Origin: an uncultured Alphaproteobacteria bacterium
GTDB taxonomy: Bacteria; Pseudomonadota; Alphaproteobacteria; HIMB59
DNA: 64,000 nt
Assembly (NCBI GenBank): GCA_902610175.1
Contig: CACLUR010000003.1
Span: forward strand, 1-64,000
Direction: 5' to 3'
Shown here piece after piece: positions 58,842-64,000 of the stretch (position 1 is its first letter; every line of letters starts with the position of its first letter). The notes beneath the pieces were generated by a model. The model ran no database searches and was not told the DNA's origin. It saw only the letters and a program-made list of their open reading frames with translations. The position numbers were made by a program, and so were the translations under genes.

Positions 58842-60132
58842 GCGAAATTATAATAGTTTGCTACCTGATGATTTTATGTTGAGTGAGGAATTTGAGACGA
58901 TTATCGAACAGTTAGAAAATACAAAAGATCATTTTTATATTACAGGAAAAGCAGGAAGTGGTAAGTCAACTTTGTTAGCATATTTTAGATCCATCACAAA
59001 AAAAAATACCGCTGTTCTTGCTCCTACAGGTGTCGCTGCAATCCGTGTCAAGGGACAAACTATTCACTCGTTTTTTGGCTTCCCTCCCAAGGTTATTCAG
59101 ACAAGGCACATTAAGAAAGTAAGACAAATTGAAGTGCTCCAAAATTTAGAAACTCTCATTATAGATGAAGTATCAATGGTGCGTGCTGATGTTTTTGATG
59201 CAATTGATTATAGTCTTCGTGTTCATCGCAAAAAACTTACGCAGCCTTTTGGAGGAGTTCAGTTAGTTGTATTTGGGGACTTATTTCAACTCCCACCAGT
59301 CGTCAACATGGATGAGTCTGGTCTTCTTCAGCGAATTTACTCGAAAGGTCATTTCTTCTTTCACTCAAATATTTTTCAGGAAGCTCAATTTAAAACCCTT
59401 GAATTATATAGTATATATCGTCAAAAAGATGATCACTTTATTCATTTACTTAACTCTGTTCGAGATGGTTCTATAACCCACTCTCAAATAGATAATATCA
59501 ATGACTCTTTAATTGATCATATTGAGATGGACGAGGGAAAAATAATACTTACTACTACCAACGCTCGAGCAAGTAGTATTAATCAAAAATACCTAAGTCA
59601 GTTGAATGAAGAAGAGTTTTCCTACCGAGGACAGGCGACAGGTCAGTTTTACAAAGAATTATTTCCCACAGATGAAATTTTGAAATTAAAAAAAGGGGCT
59701 CAAGTAATTATGATCAAAAATGATCCTGAAAAAAGATGGGTTAATGGATCAATAGGTATTATTCACGATATTGCACAAAAAAAAATCAAAGTAAAAATCG
59801 GTAACAAAATCTTTGAAGTCAAAAAAGAAAAATGGGATCGCATTCAGTATACTTATGATGATAATCAACAAGAAGTTCAAGAAGATATAACGGGATCTTT
59901 TAAACAGTATCCTATGCGATTAGCTTGGGCAATTACTATTCACAAAAGCCAAGGACAAACCTTTGAAAAAGTAATAATAGACATGAGCCAAGGTTCCTTT
60001 GCTCCAGGACAGCTTTATGTTGCATTAAGTAGATGTATTAGTTTAGAGGGTATAGAACTTCTAAGACCCATCAAAAAATCTGATATCATTGTTAACAATC
60101 AGTTGATAGGTTTCCAGGATAGATTAATTTAA
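58831..60132 (+). CDS. PIF1-like/RecD-type SF1 helicase
   Basis: 433 residues. Walker A TGKAGSGKSTLLAYF, then APTGVAAIRVKGQTIHSFFG (motif Ia of PIF1), IIDEVSMVRADVFDAID (motif II), GDLFQLPPV (motif III) and the terminal AITIHKSQGQTFEKVIID and YVALSRC motifs. Bacterial PIF1-type helicases unwind 5' to 3' and act on G-quadruplexes or stalled forks. It overlaps pncC by 11 bases and precedes a small membrane-protein gene. Confidence 0.92.
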   Translation: MGYKRNYNSLLPDDFMLSEEFETIIEQLENTKDHFYITGKAGSGKSTLLAYFRSITKKNTAVLAPTGVAAIRVKGQTIHSFFGFPPKVIQTRHIKKVRQIEVLQNLETLIIDEVSMVRADVFDAIDYSLRVHRKKLTQPFGGVQLVVFGDLFQLPPVVNMDESGLLQRIYSKGHFFFHSNIFQEAQFKTLELYSIYRQKDDHFIHLLNSVRDGSITHSQIDNINDSLIDHIEMDEGKIILTTTNARASSINQKYLSQLNEEEFSYRGQATGQFYKELFPTDEILKLKKGAQVIMIKNDPEKRWVNGSIGIIHDIAQKKIKVKIGNKIFEVKKEKWDRIQYTYDDNQQEVQEDITGSFKQYPMRLAWAITIHKSQGQTFEKVIIDMSQGSFAPGQLYVALSRCISLEGIELLRPIKKSDIIVNNQLIGFQDRLI

Positions 60133-60133
60133 G

Positions 60134-60307
60134 ATGAGTAAGAAAATATTATATAGTATTGCAGTCTTTAGCATTATCGGTATTGGTTTATATATTTCCT
60201 CAACTTTTGAATACCACGAGTACTATGAGGAATGTGAAAAACAAAGTAATACCCAAGGAGGAATTGAGTCCTGTGTTGATTATAAGATACAAGAAGCAAA
60301 AAAATGA
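60134..60307 (+). CDS. Small membrane protein between helicase and alaX
   Basis: 57 residues from ATG at 60134; the stop overlaps the alaX start (ATGA). One membrane segment (ILYSIAVFSIIGIGLYIS) is followed by a short acidic, Tyr-rich tail with two Cys (EECEK, ESCVD) that could form a disulfide. An in-out topology with tail outside is plausible. Unrecognised, but coupling on both sides argues it is real. Confidence 0.6.
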   Translation: MSKKILYSIAVFSIIGIGLYISSTFEYHEYYEECEKQSNTQGGIESCVDYKIQEAKK

Positions 60308-60987
60308 TTTACCTTAAAGATAGTTACATCAAGAATTTTGAAGAGAAAATTGTATTAGTTGAGGAAGACAAAATCATCACTCAAGATAGCTCTTTTTATG
60401 CCCAAAGCGGCGGGCAACCTGGAGATAAAGGAATATTAGAAATCAATGATCAAAAATTCAACGTTATCAATACAATTAAGCATGAATTAGGTATAGCCCA
60501 TATTGTTGATACAGAAATTAGTGATCTTTCGGGGGATATCAAAGGGCATATTGATTGGGATCATCGTTATCGTTTAATGAAGATGCACACCACTATGCAT
60601 CTTTTGTGTGCAGCATTACCTTATTATGTTACTGGAGGTTCAATTGGTTTAGAAAAAAGCCGATTAGATTTTGATTTAGGAGAGGAAACATTTGAATTTG
60701 AAACGTTAAACAAAATTATTAATGAATTTATTCAACAATCCCACTCGATTACGTATCAGTGGATTACAAATGAAGAGCTTGATCAAAAACCTGAATTGGT
60801 TCGCACACTTTCTGTCAAACCTCCAAGAACTAATTATAAAATTCGTTTAGTTAAAATTGGAGATATTGATTTACAGCCATGCGGGGGAACTCATGTAGCC
60901 AATACTAGTGAGATTGGAGAATTTAAATTTATTAAATATGAGAGTAAAGGAAAAATGAATAAGCGTGTTCAGTTTACTCTTATATAA
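60304..60987 (+). CDS. alaX: Alanyl-tRNA editing protein AlaX
   Basis: 227 residues. Stand-alone editing domain like that of AlaRS: SGGQPGDKG, HTTMHLLCAALP (metal His pair) and QPCGGTHVANTSE (Cys/His of the zinc site) are intact. It hydrolyses mischarged Ser-tRNA(Ala) or Gly-tRNA(Ala). It overlaps the small gene before it by 4 bases and the EamA gene after it by one. Confidence 0.92.
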   Translation: MIYLKDSYIKNFEEKIVLVEEDKIITQDSSFYAQSGGQPGDKGILEINDQKFNVINTIKHELGIAHIVDTEISDLSGDIKGHIDWDHRYRLMKMHTTMHLLCAALPYYVTGGSIGLEKSRLDFDLGEETFEFETLNKIINEFIQQSHSITYQWITNEELDQKPELVRTLSVKPPRTNYKIRLVKIGDIDLQPCGGTHVANTSEIGEFKFIKYESKGKMNKRVQFTLI

Positions 60988-61886
60988 TGCATAAAGCATC
61001 TCTTAAAGATTTTTTACTGTTATTTGTATTAGCTGGTATATGGGGTAGCGCCTTCTTTAATATTAAAATTGCCTCAGAGAGTTATACTCCAATGGCCCTT
61101 GCTTTTGGTAGAATTTTTTTTGCAGCAATCGTAATGCTTATTTACTGTTGGATTAAAAAAATTTCTATTGAAGCATTTGGAGAAAACTGGTTATGGTATG
61201 CAACAATAGGATTTGTAAATTTAGTTCTTCCTTTTTTTTTTATTTCATTTGGAATAGTAAAAGTTCAAAGTAATCTAGCTGCTATCTTGATGTCCACAGC
61301 TCCTATCGCAGCAACAATATTAGGTCATTTCTTTATTCAAAATGAAAAAATTAATCTTTTAAAATTTCTAGGAATACTAATTGGCTTTTTAGGGATTGTT
61401 TATCTGTTCTCAGATAATATTTTAATCAATCAATCAAATATCTTCTATGCATTTATGGTAATTTTGGGCCCAGTTTGTTACACCATTGGCGGTTTGTTTT
61501 CACTTAAGCTAAAACATATAAAAAATGAAGTACTCACTTCTAGTATTCTAATATGGGCTGTAATTATCTTACTCCCTATTATGTTTATCTTCGAAAATCC
61601 AACAGAATTAAGACCCTCTTTGAACGCTACAATTTCTCTTATTTATCTCGGAATTGTTGCTACTGCAATTGCTTGGCTAATGAGATTTTATATTCTTAAA
61701 AATAACGGGTTGGTATTTCAATCTCAAGTTGCCTACATCATCCCAATATTTGGCCTAATATTTGGCTATCTCTTTTTAAATGAAAAAATAACTTATAAAA
61801 TAATAGTGGCATTGATTGCTGTTTTAATAAGTACGTACTTAATTGAAAAAAGTAAAAAAGTAAAAGTTACAGATAAACTATCTTGA
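60987..61886 (+). CDS. EamA/RhaT-family drug/metabolite transporter
   Basis: 299 residues with ten membrane segments in two EamA repeats (first begins VLAGIWGSAFFNIKIA; the second contains ILGPVCYTIGGLFSLKLK and AIAWLMRFYILKNNGLV). The family exports or imports amino acids and metabolites; the substrate cannot be assigned. It overlaps alaX by one base. An AT-rich gap with a TATAAT-like box (about 61897) precedes the ABC genes. Confidence 0.9.
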   Translation: MHKASLKDFLLLFVLAGIWGSAFFNIKIASESYTPMALAFGRIFFAAIVMLIYCWIKKISIEAFGENWLWYATIGFVNLVLPFFFISFGIVKVQSNLAAILMSTAPIAATILGHFFIQNEKINLLKFLGILIGFLGIVYLFSDNILINQSNIFYAFMVILGPVCYTIGGLFSLKLKHIKNEVLTSSILIWAVIILLPIMFIFENPTELRPSLNATISLIYLGIVATAIAWLMRFYILKNNGLVFQSQVAYIIPIFGLIFGYLFLNEKITYKIIVALIAVLISTYLIEKSKKVKVTDKLS

Positions 61887-61923
61887 TGTTATTGACTTAT
61901 AATATACTGTACGCAATCTAATT

Positions 61924-62853
61924 ATGTCAGCAGATATTCTAATTAAAATTGAGAATTTAAAAAAATCATTTCAGGGAGGCCTAGAGGCTCTTAAGGGAGT
62001 TAATTTGGAAATTCAAAGAGGTGAAATTTTAGCTCTTCTGGGCCCCAATGGTGCTGGAAAAACTACACTCATCAATGCAATATGTGGAATAGTCTTACCA
62101 ACCTCTGGTAGCATTACAGTTGATGGTTATGATGTAGTAAAAGACTATAGAAGAACAAGGTCTATGATTGGACTTGTGCCCCAAGAACTTCATTTAGAGG
62201 CTTTTGAAAAAGTTTTTCAAAACGTATCTTACACTAGAGGTCTTTATGGTAAGAAAAAAGATCCTGCCTTTATTGAAAAAATTTTAAGAGACCTCAGTCT
62301 TTGGGATAAAAAAGATAGTAAACTTCGAGAGCTTTCTGGTGGCATGAAGAAAAGAGCTTTGATCGCAAAAGCCCTAAGTCATGAACCAAAAATATTATTT
62401 TTAGATGAACCCACTGCAGGTGTTGATATTAATTTGCGAAGAGACATGTGGAGAGCAGTTAGAGAATTAAAAGAAAAGGGCGTAACAATAATTCTTACAA
62501 CACATTACATCGAAGAGGCAGAGGCAATTTCTGATAGAGTTTCTGTGATAAATAATGGTGAAATAATAATTACAGATAATAAAAACGATTTAATGCAGAA
62601 AATGGGCCAAAAGAATTTAACCATAGAATTCCAAGAGCCCTTTAATGAAATCCCTTCTTCTCTAGGAACGTACAACCTTAAAATGAATAATAATATTTCA
62701 TTAACCTATACTTACGACTCTCAGGGGTCTTCAACAGGCATTACTGCACTACTCCAAGATATAAAATCAGCTGGCCTAAAACTGAAAGATTTAAACTCCT
62801 CCCAGACATCTTTAGAGACAATATTTGAAAAATTATTGGAGGAAAGCGCATGA
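61924..62853 (+). CDS. ABC-2 type transporter ATP-binding protein
   Basis: 309 residues. Walker A GPNGAGKTTLINAI, Q-loop GLVPQEL, signature LSGGMKKRALIAKAL, Walker B ILFLDEPTAGVDI and H-loop TTHYIEEAEA are intact. The ~90 C-terminal residues are the variable tail of YadG/DrrA-like ATPases. It pairs with the permease that begins 4 bases before its stop. Confidence 0.93.
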   Translation: MSADILIKIENLKKSFQGGLEALKGVNLEIQRGEILALLGPNGAGKTTLINAICGIVLPTSGSITVDGYDVVKDYRRTRSMIGLVPQELHLEAFEKVFQNVSYTRGLYGKKKDPAFIEKILRDLSLWDKKDSKLRELSGGMKKRALIAKALSHEPKILFLDEPTAGVDINLRRDMWRAVRELKEKGVTIILTTHYIEEAEAISDRVSVINNGEIIITDNKNDLMQKMGQKNLTIEFQEPFNEIPSSLGTYNLKMNNNISLTYTYDSQGSSTGITALLQDIKSAGLKLKDLNSSQTSLETIFEKLLEESA

Positions 62854-63611
62854 ATTGGACAGGTATTATAGCGATTTACTTGCATGAAATGGACCGTATG
62901 AGAAGGACAACAGTTCAAAGTATATTTTCTCCTGTTATCTCCTCCTCTTTATATTTTGTTGTATTTGGTGCAGCAATTGGTAGCCGAATACCTGTAATTG
63001 AGGATATTTCATATGGATCTTTCATAGTTCCGGGAATGATAATGTTAGCCTTACTAACACAGAGCGTTTCAAACGCTTCATCAGGAATTTTCTTTCCAAA
63101 ATTTTTAGGTACTATTAATGAAATTTATGCTGCACCTTTATCAACCACAGAAATTGTTATTGGCTTTGTTGGAGCAGCTACCACAAAATCTATAATTCTA
63201 GGGAGCCTAATATTAGCAACAGGGTTATTTTTTGTTGAAATTTATATTATGCACCCATTTGCGATGATTCTAATGCTTGTTTTAACATCTTTAACTTTTA
63301 GCTTACTTGGTTTTTTGATTGGAATGTTGTCAACTAATTGGGAAGAACTTTCTATATTTCCAACTCTTATTTTATCTCCACTTGTTTTTCTTGGGGGTTC
63401 GCTATATTCAATCAACTGGTTGCCAGAGTTTTGGCAAAACGTTTCTTTGGTAAATCCAGTTCTTTACTTAGTAAGTGGTTTTCGATGGAGTTTTTATGAA
63501 ATGGCTGATGTAAGTATTACAACAAGTTTGATTATGATATTTACATTTTTAATCCTAAATATATCTGCAATTATTTATATTTTTTCAAAAGGCTTTAAAA
63601 TTAAAGACTAG
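62850..63611 (+). CDS. ABC-2 type transporter permease
   Basis: 253 residues with six membrane segments. The pattern SSSLYFVVFGAAIGSRI, FIVPGMIMLALLTQSVSNAS and SPLVFLGGSLYSINWLPEF is that of YadH-like permeases. With its ATPase it forms an exporter, possibly of a lipid, polysaccharide or drug. It is followed by the partial cryptochrome/photolyase after 6 bases. Confidence 0.92.
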   Translation: MNWTGIIAIYLHEMDRMRRTTVQSIFSPVISSSLYFVVFGAAIGSRIPVIEDISYGSFIVPGMIMLALLTQSVSNASSGIFFPKFLGTINEIYAAPLSTTEIVIGFVGAATTKSIILGSLILATGLFFVEIYIMHPFAMILMLVLTSLTFSLLGFLIGMLSTNWEELSIFPTLILSPLVFLGGSLYSINWLPEFWQNVSLVNPVLYLVSGFRWSFYEMADVSITTSLIMIFTFLILNISAIIYIFSKGFKIKD

Positions 63612-63617
63612 TAACAG

Positions 63618-64000
63618 ATGTCAAATAGGATCGTCTGGTTTAAGAAGAATTTAAGATTTAAAGACAATGAAATACTAATTGATGAAAATAAAAAATCTAT
63701 ATTGATTTACATTATAGAACCTGAACTGTGGAAGCAAAAAGACATGTCTTTAAGGCAGTGGCAATTTACATTAGAGAGTGTAAATGAGCTTAAACGACAA
63801 TTACTCAGAAATAATTTACATTTAAATATCTTTTTTGGTGATGCATTGGAAATATTCAAGTTTTTAAATGATAATTATAGCTTTTCAAGCGTAATTAGCG
63901 AACAAGAAACAGGTATTCAATGGACTTACCAAAGAGATAAAAAATTAAAAGAATTTTTTTTTCAAAATAAAATTGATTGGATAGAGTGTTCTTACCCAGG
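63618..64000 (+). CDS. Cryptochrome/deoxyribodipyrimidine photolyase family protein, partial (C-terminus off the right edge)
   Basis: About 127 residues from ATG at 63618. The photolyase alpha/beta domain is clear: RIVWFKKNLRFKDNEIL at the start, LRQWQFTLESVNELKRQLL in the middle, then SEQETGIQWTYQRDKKLKEFF and a DWIE. The N-terminal motif with HxETG-like EQETG is typical of the antenna-binding domain. The FAD domain is beyond the window, so photolyase versus cryptochrome cannot be decided. Confidence 0.85.
   Translation, partial: MSNRIVWFKKNLRFKDNEILIDENKKSILIYIIEPELWKQKDMSLRQWQFTLESVNELKRQLLRNNLHLNIFFGDALEIFKFLNDNYSFSSVISEQETGIQWTYQRDKKLKEFFFQNKIDWIECSYP

Overview
The window is a dense, AT-rich stretch of a bacterial chromosome, most likely from a small-genome marine alphaproteobacterium of the SAR11/HIMB59 kind. 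This is inferred from gene content and composition, not from a database match. Supporting signs are the F1 ATPase operon atpHAGDC without the Fo genes next to it, an Irr-type Fur regulator, DUF1192 and DUF2141 proteins, the rplU-rpmA-obgE-proBA-nadD-rsfS-ctpA-rppH order, many overlapping or abutting genes, and very short intergenic gaps. Both ends cut through genes: dapE on the left and a cryptochrome/photolyase on the right.

Layout. 1-4.9 kb: minus-strand housekeeping genes (dapE-dapD, a HAD phosphatase, engB-yidC-yidD-rnpA-rpmH). 5.0-5.9 kb: panC and tRNA-Arg(ACG). 5.8-8.7 kb: an accessory island at the 5' side of that tRNA. It is delimited by three copies of the tRNA 5' half and holds two integrase remnants, a hypothetical gene, a chalcone-isomerase-like gene and a secreted polysaccharide lyase. 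8.7-18.5 kb: a voltage-gated channel with an odd selectivity filter, an RND exporter operon with its periplasmic and outer-membrane partners, a metallo-beta-lactamase-fold hydrolase, a GATase, a PhyH dioxygenase and small conserved genes. 18.5-22.7 kb: sulfate activation (cysD with a novel N-terminal extension, cysNC, cysQ). 22.7-30.6 kb: xerC, priA and the F1 ATPase operon. 30.6-37.8 kb: the Obg/ProBA/NadD/CtpA block.

37.9-43.0 kb is a metal-homeostasis region: zur-znuB-znuC diverging from znuA across two Zur-box-like palindromes, then an Irr-like regulator and an iron-type binding protein. 43.1-47.3 kb is a compact folate cluster (pabB-pabA-pabC-folP-folB-folK), converging on trpF. 47.9-53.3 kb holds katG, an aquaporin and a three-gene cobW/WD40/small-protein operon. 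That operon carries a 15-base element identical to one znu Zur box, which ties it to zinc control. 53.4-58.1 kb holds an omega-aminotransferase, OsmC, an enoyl-CoA hydratase and an acyl-CoA synthetase. 58.1-64 kb holds a 27-residue membrane micro-ORF, pncC, a PIF1-like helicase, alaX, an EamA transporter, an ABC-2 exporter and a partial cryptochrome/photolyase.

The most notable signals are the tRNA 5'-half island with recurring promoter-like flanks, the shared Zur element linking znu to the cobW operon, the 196-residue extension on CysD, the shifted acidic residue in the channel filter, and the PIAGT signature and triad substitution in the folate-operon PabB/PabA pair.
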